Shown here in pieces: positions 26,595 to 35,020 of a stretch of 64,000 nucleotides of DNA. Source of the DNA: Acidobacteriota bacterium (lineage in GTDB: Bacteria > Acidobacteriota > Terriglobia > Terriglobales > Acidobacteriaceae). The stretch's first letter is position 1, and every line of letters starts with the position of its first letter. The DNA is taken from NCBI GenBank assembly GCA_021846985.1, contig JAJZVX010000014.1:28338-92337 (forward strand), given 5' to 3'. Below the pieces are notes generated by a model, which saw only the letters and a list, made by a program, of their open reading frames with translations, searched no databases and was not told the origin of the DNA. The translations under genes were made by a program, and so were the position numbers.

Positions 26595-29327
26595 TTACTT
26601 GTTGGTGTGGCCGGAGCCGGTCTTCTCTTCCGCTGCCGCCTGCGCCGCCGCTAGCCGCGCCGTCAACAGACGGAACGGCGAGCAGGAAACGTAGTTCAGG
26701 CCGATCTTGTGGCAGAACTTGACGGACTCTGGATCGCCGCCATGCTCGCCGCAGATGCCCACCTTCAGGTTGGCCCGCGTGTTGCGTCCCTTGGTTGTGG
26801 CCATCTTCACCAGTTGGCCCACGCCCGCCTGGTCCAGCGTGGCAAACGGATCCTGCTTGAAGATGCCCGCCTGCAGGTACGCCGGCAGGAAGTTGTTGAT
26901 GTCGTCGCGGCTGATGCCGAACGTCGTCTGGGTCAGGTCGTTGGTGCCGAAGCTGAAGAACTCCGCCTCTTCGGCAATCTGGTCGGCCGTCAAAGCCGCG
27001 CGCGGCAGCTCGATCATGGTGCCCACCATGTAGTCCACCTTCACGCCCTTCTCCTTGAAAACCTCCTCCGCCACGCGGCGCACGATCGCCGTCTGGTTGC
27101 GCATCTCCTCGATCGAGCCAATCAGCGGAATCATGATCTCAACGTGCGGATTGCCGCCCTTGTTCTTGATCGAGACCGCCGCCTCCAGAATGGCTCGCGC
27201 CTGCATCTCGGTAATCTCCGGGAAGGTGATGCCCAGGCGGCAGCCGCGCAGGCCGAGCATGGGATTCATCTCGTGCAGTTCCTGCACCCGCGTCAGCAGC
27301 GTGCGCAGTTCCTTCAGCTTCGGCGAGCGAGGCTTGGTTTCCTCAAGCCGTGCGATCTCCACCAGCAGATCTTCACGCTTGGGCAGAAACTCGTGCAGCG
27401 GAGGATCCAGCAGGCGGATCACCACCGGCAGCGACTCCATTGCCTTAAACAAACCCGCAAAGTCGGCCCGCTGCATGGGCAGCAGCTTCTTCAGCGCGGC
27501 GCGGCGATCGGCTTCGTTGTCGGCCAGAATCATGGCGCGCATGTGCTCGATGCGATCCTCGGCAAAGAACATGTGCTCGGTGCGGCACAGCCCAATGCCT
27601 TCGGCGCCGAACTGGCGGGCCTGCTTGGCGTCGCGCGGAATGTCGGCGTTGGCCCACACCTGCAGCCGCCGCACGGGGTCCACCCAGTTCATGAACTTCA
27701 CCAGATCCGGATCGTCCGGCTGTGCCGGCAGCGTTTTCAACTGCCCGGCAATCACCCGGCCCGTGGTGCCATCCAGCGAAATGTAGTCGCCTTGCTTGAA
27801 GGTCTTGCCCTTCACGCGCAGTTCCTTCTTGGCTTCGTCCACCGTGCAGTCGCCGGCCCCGGCCACGCAGCACTTGCCCATGCCGCGCGTCACCACCGCC
27901 GCGTGCGAGGTCATGCCCCCGCGCGAGGTCAGAATGCCCGACGCCACTTCCATGCCCGCGATATCCTCGGGCGTGGTCTCGCCGCGCACCAGAATGATGC
28001 TCTTGTAGGTGCCCTTCTGGTGCATCTTCACCGCGTCCTCGGCGGTAAACACGATCTGACCCACCGCAGCCCCGGGAGAAGCCGGCAGTCCGGTGGCCAG
28101 AACCTCGATCTTTTCGCCCTTCTCCACCAGCCGCGGAACCAGGAAATCGTAAAGCTGGTTCGGCTCCACGCGGAAGATCGCTTCGTCCTGCGTGATCAGT
28201 CCTTCGCGCACCATGTCGATGGCGACGCGCACCGCGGCCAGACCCGTCCGCTTGCCGTTGCGCGTTTGCAGCATGTAGAGCTTGCCATCCTGGATGGTGA
28301 ACTCAAAGTCCTGCATGTCGCGATAGTGCTTTTCGAGCCTGCTGGTGATGGTGCGCAACTGCTCGTAGACCGCGGGCATGGCGCGTTCCAGTTCGCTGAT
28401 GTGCAGCGGCGTGCGCACGCCGGAAACCACGTCTTCACCCTGCGCGTTCATCAGGTATTCGCCAAAAAAGACCTTCTCGCCCGTGGCCGGATTGCGCGTG
28501 AATCCAACGCCGGTGCCGGAGTTCTCGCCCAGGTTGCCGAAGACCATGCACTGCACGTTGACGGCGGTGCCCAGCCAGTCGTCGATCCGGTTGATGCGCC
28601 GGTAGGTCTTGGCGCGATCGTTCTCCCAGCTCCGGAACACAGCGTCCCGCGCCTGCACCAGTTGTTCCAGCGGATCCTGCGGAAAGTCCTTGCCCGTCTC
28701 CTTCTTCACCAGCTTCTTGTACTCGGCGATGATCTTCTTCAGCGCCTCGGGCTGAAGCTCGTAGTCGAACTTCACCTTCTCCTTGGCCTTGACGGCGTCA
28801 AAGATGTGCTCGAACTTCTTCTTGCCAATCTCCAGCACCACGTCGCCAAACATCTGGATCAAACGGCGATAGGAATCGTATGCAAAACGGGGATTATTGC
28901 TGAGGGATGCCAGCGCTTCCACGGCCTTGTCGTTCAGACCAAGGTTCAGAATCGTGTCCATCATGCCGGGCATCGAGAACTTGGCGCCCGACCGGACAGA
29001 AACCAGCAGCGGATTGTCTCCCGCGCCCAGCTTCTGCCCCTGCATCTTCTCAAGACGCTCCAGAGCCGCATGCATCTCCACATCGATCTTCGGATTCAGC
29101 GCCCCGCGCATGTACTCGCGGCAGGCTTCGGTCTGAATCGTGAATCCCGGAGGCACCGGCAGACCGGCATTGGTCATCTCCGCCAGGCCGGCGCCCTTGC
29201 CGCCCAGCACGTCCTTCATGTTTCCATTGCCGTCGGCCTTGCCGCCACCAAAAAAATATACGTATTTCGTAGGAGTTGATGTTTTGGTCGCCGAAGCGCC
29301 CGCCTGAGCCACCACGCCCTGCGTCAT
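26595..29327 (-). CDS. ppdK: Pyruvate, phosphate dikinase
   Basis: 910 residues, full length. The N-terminal nucleotide-binding domain has VLGGKGAGLAEM and GLPVPPGFTI. The swivelling domain holds the phospho-His in TSRGGMTSHAAVVTRGMGK. The C-terminal PEP/pyruvate barrel has GIGLCRTEHMFF, MLGLRGCRLGI and SFGTNDLTQTTFG. It interconverts pyruvate, ATP and phosphate with PEP, AMP and diphosphate, in glycolysis or gluconeogenesis. The ATG at 29327 has GGAGG eight bases upstream; a longer frame to 29396 is not supported. Confidence 0.96.
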   Translation of the reverse strand: MTQGVVAQAGASATKTSTPTKYVYFFGGGKADGNGNMKDVLGGKGAGLAEMTNAGLPVPPGFTIQTEACREYMRGALNPKIDVEMHAALERLEKMQGQKLGAGDNPLLVSVRSGAKFSMPGMMDTILNLGLNDKAVEALASLSNNPRFAYDSYRRLIQMFGDVVLEIGKKKFEHIFDAVKAKEKVKFDYELQPEALKKIIAEYKKLVKKETGKDFPQDPLEQLVQARDAVFRSWENDRAKTYRRINRIDDWLGTAVNVQCMVFGNLGENSGTGVGFTRNPATGEKVFFGEYLMNAQGEDVVSGVRTPLHISELERAMPAVYEQLRTITSRLEKHYRDMQDFEFTIQDGKLYMLQTRNGKRTGLAAVRVAIDMVREGLITQDEAIFRVEPNQLYDFLVPRLVEKGEKIEVLATGLPASPGAAVGQIVFTAEDAVKMHQKGTYKSIILVRGETTPEDIAGMEVASGILTSRGGMTSHAAVVTRGMGKCCVAGAGDCTVDEAKKELRVKGKTFKQGDYISLDGTTGRVIAGQLKTLPAQPDDPDLVKFMNWVDPVRRLQVWANADIPRDAKQARQFGAEGIGLCRTEHMFFAEDRIEHMRAMILADNEADRRAALKKLLPMQRADFAGLFKAMESLPVVIRLLDPPLHEFLPKREDLLVEIARLEETKPRSPKLKELRTLLTRVQELHEMNPMLGLRGCRLGITFPEITEMQARAILEAAVSIKNKGGNPHVEIMIPLIGSIEEMRNQTAIVRRVAEEVFKEKGVKVDYMVGTMIELPRAALTADQIAEEAEFFSFGTNDLTQTTFGISRDDINNFLPAYLQAGIFKQDPFATLDQAGVGQLVKMATTKGRNTRANLKVGICGEHGGDPESVKFCHKIGLNYVSCSPFRLLTARLAAAQAAAEEKTGSGHTNK

Positions 29328-29788
29328 GGGGTATTGCCTCCACTCTTGGGATTCCGCCGATGCGGTTTGAATGTACAGTTGCTCACGCGAAAACACAGCA
29401 TCTAGTCACGCTTATGTGCGGCTGACAGACTCATCGCGTGCAAGCCACCCAGACATTGGACTCCGCTGCGCGGCATTGAAAAGTCACTATCAGAAATATT
29501 ACTCCGTACCCCCGGCCGCCTGTGCCCAGGATCACATACGGGGGCGCCCCGGCCTGGAACCCGCCGCGCCCCAGCGTCACTCACCCCGGGAGCCGCAACA
29601 GTAGGGAACAAGGCAGCGCCCGCACAGGCCAACAAAACGGCATCGGCGCCATAAAGAGCGCATCGCGAAATCAATGCCATATTGCGAGAACAAGGGAAAA
29701 CGCATGGCGCGCTTTCCCGCTCCACTCAAATCTCCCCTGGAAAACTCAATTCGGCCCGCCTTTGCCGCCAGACTGTAGAGAAATGATT
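29328..29788. other. Intergenic region between ppdK and STAS gene
   Basis: About 460 nt upstream of ppdK with slightly lower GC than its surroundings. It must contain the ppdK promoter, but I see no convincing -35/-10 pair, repeat or RNA element. Short open frames here have no coding character. Confidence 0.45.
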
Positions 29789-30139
29789 TCACGCGGCTGG
29801 CCGCTCAAGACACGGCTCGCGCCGCGCCGCCGCCCTGCTCTGCGTCATTAGAATCCCGTCCAACCCCACCAGCGCCAGAATCTCCGCCACCCGCGCCGGC
29901 ACATTGGCCAGCGTAAACTGGTGCCCCGTCTCCCGCGCGCTCCCGTAGAGAGAGATCAGCGCCGCAATGCCCGCCGCATCGATGCGCTCCACCCCGCCCA
30001 GATCGAGCGCGACATTGTGCTCGCGGACCAGGGGCGTCACGCGCCGCTTCAGATCCTCATCGCAGCCGCGGACCAGCTCGGTCATCCCGCCTCTTGCCAG
30101 CATCACCGTGTCCATTGTCATCCCCATCGCGCTCGTCAT
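29789..30139 (-). CDS. STAS-domain anti-sigma factor antagonist-like protein
   Basis: 116 residues forming one STAS domain. The core strands and helix are NVALDLGGVERIDAAGIAALISLY, given here as the region 42-65. In SpoIIAA/RsbV relatives the corresponding motif is DSSG, whose Ser is phosphorylated by the anti-sigma kinase. Here it is DAAG (D54-A55-A56-G57), so this kind of control is unlikely. The C-terminal tail is Ala/Arg-rich. Alone, without an adjacent kinase or sigma gene, its partner is unknown. Confidence 0.82.
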   Translation of the reverse strand: MTSAMGMTMDTVMLARGGMTELVRGCDEDLKRRVTPLVREHNVALDLGGVERIDAAGIAALISLYGSARETGHQFTLANVPARVAEILALVGLDGILMTQSRAAARREPCLERPAA

Positions 30140-30388
30140 GTGTACCTCCCACCACCGTCTTGCCCGCGGGCCGGTGCATCCAACCTACCGTTGCCTTGTC
30201 CTCCCTTGTTTGCACGTGAACAGCCAAAACCGGAAAGGAAGAATATGCTCGAATTACAGGGGATACCCAACCTTGGAACTTCCCCGCCGCAGCCCGTCCT
30301 GTCCGCTTTCCGTCTTCGGCGTCCGCTGGCGAACAGTCGTACTTGAACGGTTAAATTTCAATACGTAAAAGGGAGTGCCGCCGGTTCC

Positions 30389-31618
30389 ATGCCCAGTAAC
30401 CCATCCAGCCCCGCACCCGCATGGGACGCTGCCCAGACACGCGCCCTCGCACTCCAGGCCGGATTCGCCGACGCCGGCCTCGTCGATTTACCGCACCCGG
30501 ACGAAGCCCGCGACGCCGCCCGCTACGAAGACTGGGTTCGCGCCGGCCGCGCCGCCACCATGCGCTACATGTCGCGCACCGCCGAGAGCGGCGAACTCGT
30601 CCGTTCGCGCGTGGCCCTTCCCTTCCCCTGGGCGCGTTCCGCGCTCGTGTGCTTTGCCAACTACCACTCCGACCATCCGCGTTCCATCGAGCCCGCTCCG
30701 CCCGGCGCCGGCTGGATCGCCCGCTACGCCTGGACCAACCGTATCGACAACACCGGCCAAACCCGCCCCTCCGACTATCACAAGGTGCTGCTCAAGCGGA
30801 CGAAGGCTCTCGAAACCCGCCTCCACGAGCGTTACGGCGCCTTCGAAGCGCGCGCCTACGTCGATACCGGCCCTGTCGTCGAACGCGCCCTGGCCGCCGC
30901 CGCCGGCCTCGGCTGGATCGGCAAAAACACCTGCCTCCTCCACCCCCGGCTCGGCTCCTGCGGCTTTCTGGCGGTTCTCCTCACCTCAATCCCGGTTCAG
31001 AAAAACGATCGGGGATCCCAGCTCTCAATCCTGAGACCTGGAACACCACAAACCTCAGCCAGACAGTCTCAGAACGCACAACCCGCCGCGGAGTCTCCTT
31101 CGTTCGTGGTCCCCGACCGCTGCGGAACCTGCCGCCGCTGCCTCGACGCCTGCCCCACCGGCGCGCTCTTTGCGCCCTACCAGATGGATGCCGCCCGCTG
31201 CATCTCCTATCTCACCATCGAGCACCGCGGCCCCATCGATTCCACGCTTATGGCCGGCATGGGCCGCCAGGTCTTCGGCTGCGACATCTGCCAGGACGTC
31301 TGCCCCTGGAACCGCAAATCTCCCCTCGCCGCCGACCCCGAGCTCGCCTCTCGTCCCGAGCTCGTCAACCCGCCTCTCGAATGGCTTGCCTCCCTCGACG
31401 AGCCTGCCTTCGAGCGCGCCTTCAACGGCTCGCCCATCCGCCGCGCCGGTTTTCTCGGGCTGCGCCGCAACGTGGCCATCGCCATGGGCAACAGCGGCCT
31501 GCGCCGCTTCGCCTCGCAGCTTGAACCATGGGCCGCGGCCGCCGATGACGGCTTGCGTTCCGCCGCCCGCTGGGCGCTCGAAAAACTCCGCGCGCCCCGC
31601 TCCCGCCCTCCAGATTGA
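30389..31618 (+). CDS. queG: Epoxyqueuosine reductase
   Basis: 409 residues. QueG reduces epoxyqueuosine to queuosine in tRNA using cobalamin and two 4Fe-4S clusters. The catalytic Asp is in AYVDTGPVVERALA (D160). The clusters are bound by CGTCRRCLDACPTGAL (C245, C248, C251, C255) and CDICQDVCPWN. A HEAT-like C-terminal region follows. An unusual insert of about 35 residues (205-239, hydrophilic and Gln/Ser-rich) sits just before the first cluster motif, in a stretch of lower GC than the rest. The gene ends one base before the stop of msrQ, which converges on it. Confidence 0.94.
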   Translation: MPSNPSSPAPAWDAAQTRALALQAGFADAGLVDLPHPDEARDAARYEDWVRAGRAATMRYMSRTAESGELVRSRVALPFPWARSALVCFANYHSDHPRSIEPAPPGAGWIARYAWTNRIDNTGQTRPSDYHKVLLKRTKALETRLHERYGAFEARAYVDTGPVVERALAAAAGLGWIGKNTCLLHPRLGSCGFLAVLLTSIPVQKNDRGSQLSILRPGTPQTSARQSQNAQPAAESPSFVVPDRCGTCRRCLDACPTGALFAPYQMDAARCISYLTIEHRGPIDSTLMAGMGRQVFGCDICQDVCPWNRKSPLAADPELASRPELVNPPLEWLASLDEPAFERAFNGSPIRRAGFLGLRRNVAIAMGNSGLRRFASQLEPWAAAADDGLRSAARWALEKLRAPRSRPPD

Positions 31619-31619
31619 T

Positions 31620-32246
31620 TCAGTCCGCCGCTGCCCCGCGCATGCGCATCTTTCTGTGCTCCGCCCATCCCAGCACCGGCCGCGCCGCCAGCAGCAGCCC
31701 CAGCAGCACCGTGATCGTAAGCGGCGTCAACACGCCCGGCTTCACCTGCCACCAGTAGTGGATCACCCCGCACACCGCCGCCGCGTACACCAGCCTGTGC
31801 AGTTGGTTCCAGCGCTTGCCGCCCAGCGTGCGGATCGCCCACCGCGTCGAGGTCGCCGCCAGCGGCAGCAGCAGAAGCCACCCCGCCAGTCCCATCACGA
31901 TAAAGCGCCTCCGCGCAAGATCGGCCGCCATCGCACCCGCGCTGAAACCCGCGTAGAGCGCCACGTATGCCGTCAGGTGAAGCGTGGCATAAAAAAACGC
32001 AAACAACCCCGCCAGCCGCCGAAACTTCACCAGCCACCCCAGCCGGGGAATCAGCTTCCGCGCCGGCGTCAGCGCCAGTCCGATCGTCAGCAGGTTCAGT
32101 GTTGTCGCGCCCGTTGTAAAGGTAATGGTCGCGGTCGGGTCGGGCCCCAGCGTGTTCGCCGCCGCTTCCCAAGCCAGCTTTCCCAGCGGCCACAGGCACG
32201 CAACCCACGTGGCCGTCTTCAAAAGAATCAGTATCGATCGTTTCAT
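31620..32246 (-). CDS. msrQ: Heme-binding membrane subunit MsrQ (YedZ)
   Basis: 208 residues with six hydrophobic segments, a ferric-reductase-like transmembrane domain. Heme-ligand His residues are visible in FYATLHLTAYV, QLHRLVYAAAV and GVIHYWWQVK. MsrQ passes electrons from the quinone pool or a cytoplasmic flavin reductase to MsrP in the periplasm. It starts about 105 nt after msrP in the same direction, the usual msrPQ order. The ATG at 32246 gives the typical N-terminus; the ribosome-binding site is weak. Confidence 0.92.
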   Translation of the reverse strand: MKRSILILLKTATWVACLWPLGKLAWEAAANTLGPDPTATITFTTGATTLNLLTIGLALTPARKLIPRLGWLVKFRRLAGLFAFFYATLHLTAYVALYAGFSAGAMAADLARRRFIVMGLAGWLLLLPLAATSTRWAIRTLGGKRWNQLHRLVYAAAVCGVIHYWWQVKPGVLTPLTITVLLGLLLAARPVLGWAEHRKMRMRGAAAD

Positions 32247-32351
32247 GATGTGCAAATCAGCGCAGTGAAACCATCCGCGCACTACAGAAGACAAGCATGA
32301 CGGAAGACAAGCGCCGGCTGATCGATTCCCAAGTTCCCTCGTTCCCCGCCT

Positions 32352-33335
32352 CTAAAAATTCTTCCTTAAATCCATCCCCTGATACAGATACGCCACCTGG
32401 TCCGTGTACCCGTTGAACATCAGCGTCTGTTTACGCTGCTCCCAGAAGGGCAGCCCGATCCGCCGCTCCACCTTCTGGCTCCAGCGCGGATGGTCCACAT
32501 GCGGATTCACATTCGAGTAGAAGCCGTACTCGTTCGACGCCTGATCGTTCCACGTCGTATGCGGCTGCCGGTCCACAAACCGCACCGTCACAATCGACTT
32601 GGCCGACTTGAAGCCGTACTTCCACGGCACCACAATCCGCACCGGCGCGCCGTCCTGGTTGGGCAGCGTCTCGCCGTAGAGCCCGAAGGTGAGCAGCGCC
32701 AGCGGATGCATCGCCTCGTCCATGCGCAGCCCCTCGGAGTAGGGCCAGGAGATGCTTGTCTGCTCGGCGCCCCAGTGTTCCACCCTCCGGTCCCAGTAGG
32801 AGAGAAACTGCACATATTTCGCCGAGCTCAGCGGCTCGCACTCCTTGATGAACTCCGCCAGCGAGTACCCCACCCACGGAATCACCATGCTCCACGCCTC
32901 CACGCACCTGTGCCGGTAAACGCGGTCCTCCAGCGGCCGCAGCTTCATCAGCGCGTCGATGTCGAAGGTCTTCGGCCTCTTCACGTGCCCTTCCACCTGT
33001 ACCGACCAAGGCCGCGCCGGCAGCGCGCCGGCATTCTTCGCCGGCTCGCTCTTGTCCACGCCAAACTCGTAGAAGTTGTTGTAGTGCGTGATGTCGTCGT
33101 AGCTCGTCAGCGTCTCGCCGGTGGTGGTCAGCGGGCTCTTCACCGTTTCGAGCTTGGTCCCGGCCAGCGCGCGCGTCGCCGGATCGAAGATCTCCGCCAG
33201 ACGCCCTGCGCCCAGCGCGCCCGCGCCCGCCGCCGCGGCGCTCTTCAAAAACCGCCGCCGGCTCAGGTACCGGAAATACGCAGCGCGTGATGTGATCTCG
33301 GAAGAAGGAATGTCGGGTGGTTTGCCAATCAGCAT
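32352..33335 (-). CDS. msrP: Protein-methionine-sulfoxide reductase catalytic subunit MsrP (YedY)
   Basis: 327 residues. A Tat signal with [15 protein letters not shown] begins at about residue 24. The molybdopterin-binding oxidoreductase domain follows, with the Mo-ligand Cys in [17 protein letters not shown] and downstream [12 protein letters not shown] and [11 protein letters not shown]. MsrP repairs oxidised Met residues in periplasmic proteins. It is upstream of msrQ, its membrane electron donor. The N-terminus starts [15 protein letters not shown], as in many homologues. Confidence 0.94.
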   Translation of the reverse strand: MLIGKPPDIPSSEITSRAAYFRYLSRRRFLKSAAAAGAGALGAGRLAEIFDPATRALAGTKLETVKSPLTTTGETLTSYDDITHYNNFYEFGVDKSEPAKNAGALPARPWSVQVEGHVKRPKTFDIDALMKLRPLEDRVYRHRCVEAWSMVIPWVGYSLAEFIKECEPLSSAKYVQFLSYWDRRVEHWGAEQTSISWPYSEGLRMDEAMHPLALLTFGLYGETLPNQDGAPVRIVVPWKYGFKSAKSIVTVRFVDRQPHTTWNDQASNEYGFYSNVNPHVDHPRWSQKVERRIGLPFWEQRKQTLMFNGYTDQVAYLYQGMDLRKNF

Positions 33336-33538
33336 CTCGTTTGACCTCGCACGGGGGAAACGTGCCTCTTGTCTCTATTAGACACACTGCGGCCGTCCTG
33401 CGTTACAGCATTTCTGCGCTTTCGTGCCGGTTCCTGTGTCATCGAGCCAAACGCGCCGCCCGCCACGCAAACCCAGCCGCCTGCCGCGTGAACTCGTTCC
33501 GGATCTCCGCATCGGGCCGCGTTGGCTTCACAAGCCGA

Positions 33539-34978
33539 TCATGCCCGATCGCCCTGCGCAGCCGCCGCGAACGGCCACTCGCGCAGCCGCCACGCCCGCG
33601 CCATATAGATCGCCGTTCCCACCACCCCAATCCCCACCGCCACCGCCAGCCCGCCCACCGCGTGCGCCCGGTTCACCAGGATGAAGACAAAACCCGCCAT
33701 CGCCGCCAGCGGCGGCAGCGGATACAGCGGCATCCGGAACGGCCGCTCCAGCTCCGGCCGCTTCACCCGCAGCACCATCACCCCAATCTGCTGCAGAAAA
33801 AACTGCAACAGGATGCGCGTAATCACCAGCAGGGTGATCACCTGGCTCAGCGAAAAGAAGCAAAACGCCGTCGCCACCAGCCCCAGCGCCACCAGCGACC
33901 GGTGCGGAATCCCGTGCTTGGGGTGCACCGCATCCAGAAACCGGAAGTAGTTGCCGTCCCGCGCCGCCGCATACGGCACCCGCGAGTAGCCCAGCAGCAG
34001 CGAAAACACCGACGCGAACGCCGTCCACACGATCAGCGCCGCCATCAGATATCCGGCCCACAGGCCAAAGGCCGAGTGCGCCATGTCCGCCACCAGTTGC
34101 AGCCGCGCCATTTGCAGCCCTGCGGTTGCCGACTCCGCCGCGCGGCTGGCCGCCTCGCGCACCGCCGGCAGCGCCGCCATGTTCATCAGCACATAGAACA
34201 CCGAAACAAACGCCACCGACAGCAGAATCGCTCGCGGAATCGTCCGCTCCGGGCGCCGCACTTCGCTGCCCAAAAAGCAGATGTTGTAGTAGCCCCAGTA
34301 GTCGTACGTCGTGATCAGCGTGGCCTGCGCCAGCCCGCCCAGCGCTGCCGCCGCACCCAGCGCGGGGCCGTGCGGCATCTGCCATCCGCCCGCCGCCGCA
34401 TGGCTGAAGCCGGAAACCATCACCCCCGCAATCGCCGTCAACACGCCCCCGAACAGCACCCACGCCAGCCGCGTAATCGAACTTAAATTTCGATAAAGCA
34501 GCGCCGTCACCAGCAAACACGCGGCCGCCGCCGCAAAGTTCGCATAGCGCAGCATCGGCAATGCCGCAAGCGGCGCCGACTCCAGACCCGGCCAGAAAAA
34601 CGCCAGAAAGCTCGACAGTCCAATGCACCCCGAGGCAATTGACAGCGGCGCCGTAAAGCTCAACTGCCACACAAACAGAAAGCCCAGCCAGTTGCCCGCC
34701 CGCTCCGGCCCGTAGATCTCGCGCAAAAACGCATACGATCCGCCCGCCCGCGGGAACATCGCCCCCAGCTCGGCCCACACCAGCCCGTCGGCCACCGCAA
34801 TGGCCGCGCCCAGCACCCATGCCCACACCGACAACCGGTAGCCCGCCGCCGCAATCACCAGCGGCAGCGTGATGAACGGCCCCACGCCGATCATCTCCAG
34901 CATGTTGAACAGCACGGCGGACCGCAGCCCGATGCGCCGCTCCAGCGCCTTTGCCGAATTGGAAGTGGAAGAAATCAA
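33539..34978 (-). CDS. APC-family amino acid permease
   Basis: 479 residues with about twelve hydrophobic segments. The N-terminus matches the APC superfamily: LRSAVLFNMLEMIGVGPFIT (glycine-rich unwound helix 1) and AELGAMFPRAGGSYAFLREIYG. Likely substrate is an amino acid or polyamine; the exact one cannot be told. TTG at 34978 is used because helix 1 is preceded by a normal cytosolic tail; the ribosome-binding site is poor. It is divergent from the PIG-L gene, whose start is only about 40 nt away. Confidence 0.85.
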   Translation of the reverse strand: MISSTSNSAKALERRIGLRSAVLFNMLEMIGVGPFITLPLVIAAAGYRLSVWAWVLGAAIAVADGLVWAELGAMFPRAGGSYAFLREIYGPERAGNWLGFLFVWQLSFTAPLSIASGCIGLSSFLAFFWPGLESAPLAALPMLRYANFAAAAACLLVTALLYRNLSSITRLAWVLFGGVLTAIAGVMVSGFSHAAAGGWQMPHGPALGAAAALGGLAQATLITTYDYWGYYNICFLGSEVRRPERTIPRAILLSVAFVSVFYVLMNMAALPAVREAASRAAESATAGLQMARLQLVADMAHSAFGLWAGYLMAALIVWTAFASVFSLLLGYSRVPYAAARDGNYFRFLDAVHPKHGIPHRSLVALGLVATAFCFFSLSQVITLLVITRILLQFFLQQIGVMVLRVKRPELERPFRMPLYPLPPLAAMAGFVFILVNRAHAVGGLAVAVGIGVVGTAIYMARAWRLREWPFAAAAQGDRA

Positions 34979-35020
34979 GAGGCGATGCGGTGCTCACCGG
35001 ATTGTACACTGACGAAGATT

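Noticed and set aside
26709..29279. 856-codon plus-strand frame opposite ppdK
   Set aside because: Arg/His/Gln-rich antisense shadow of ppdK without any recognisable domain.
29402..29725. 107-codon minus-strand frame in the ppdK upstream gap
   Set aside because: No ribosome-binding site or protein-like composition; probably non-coding.
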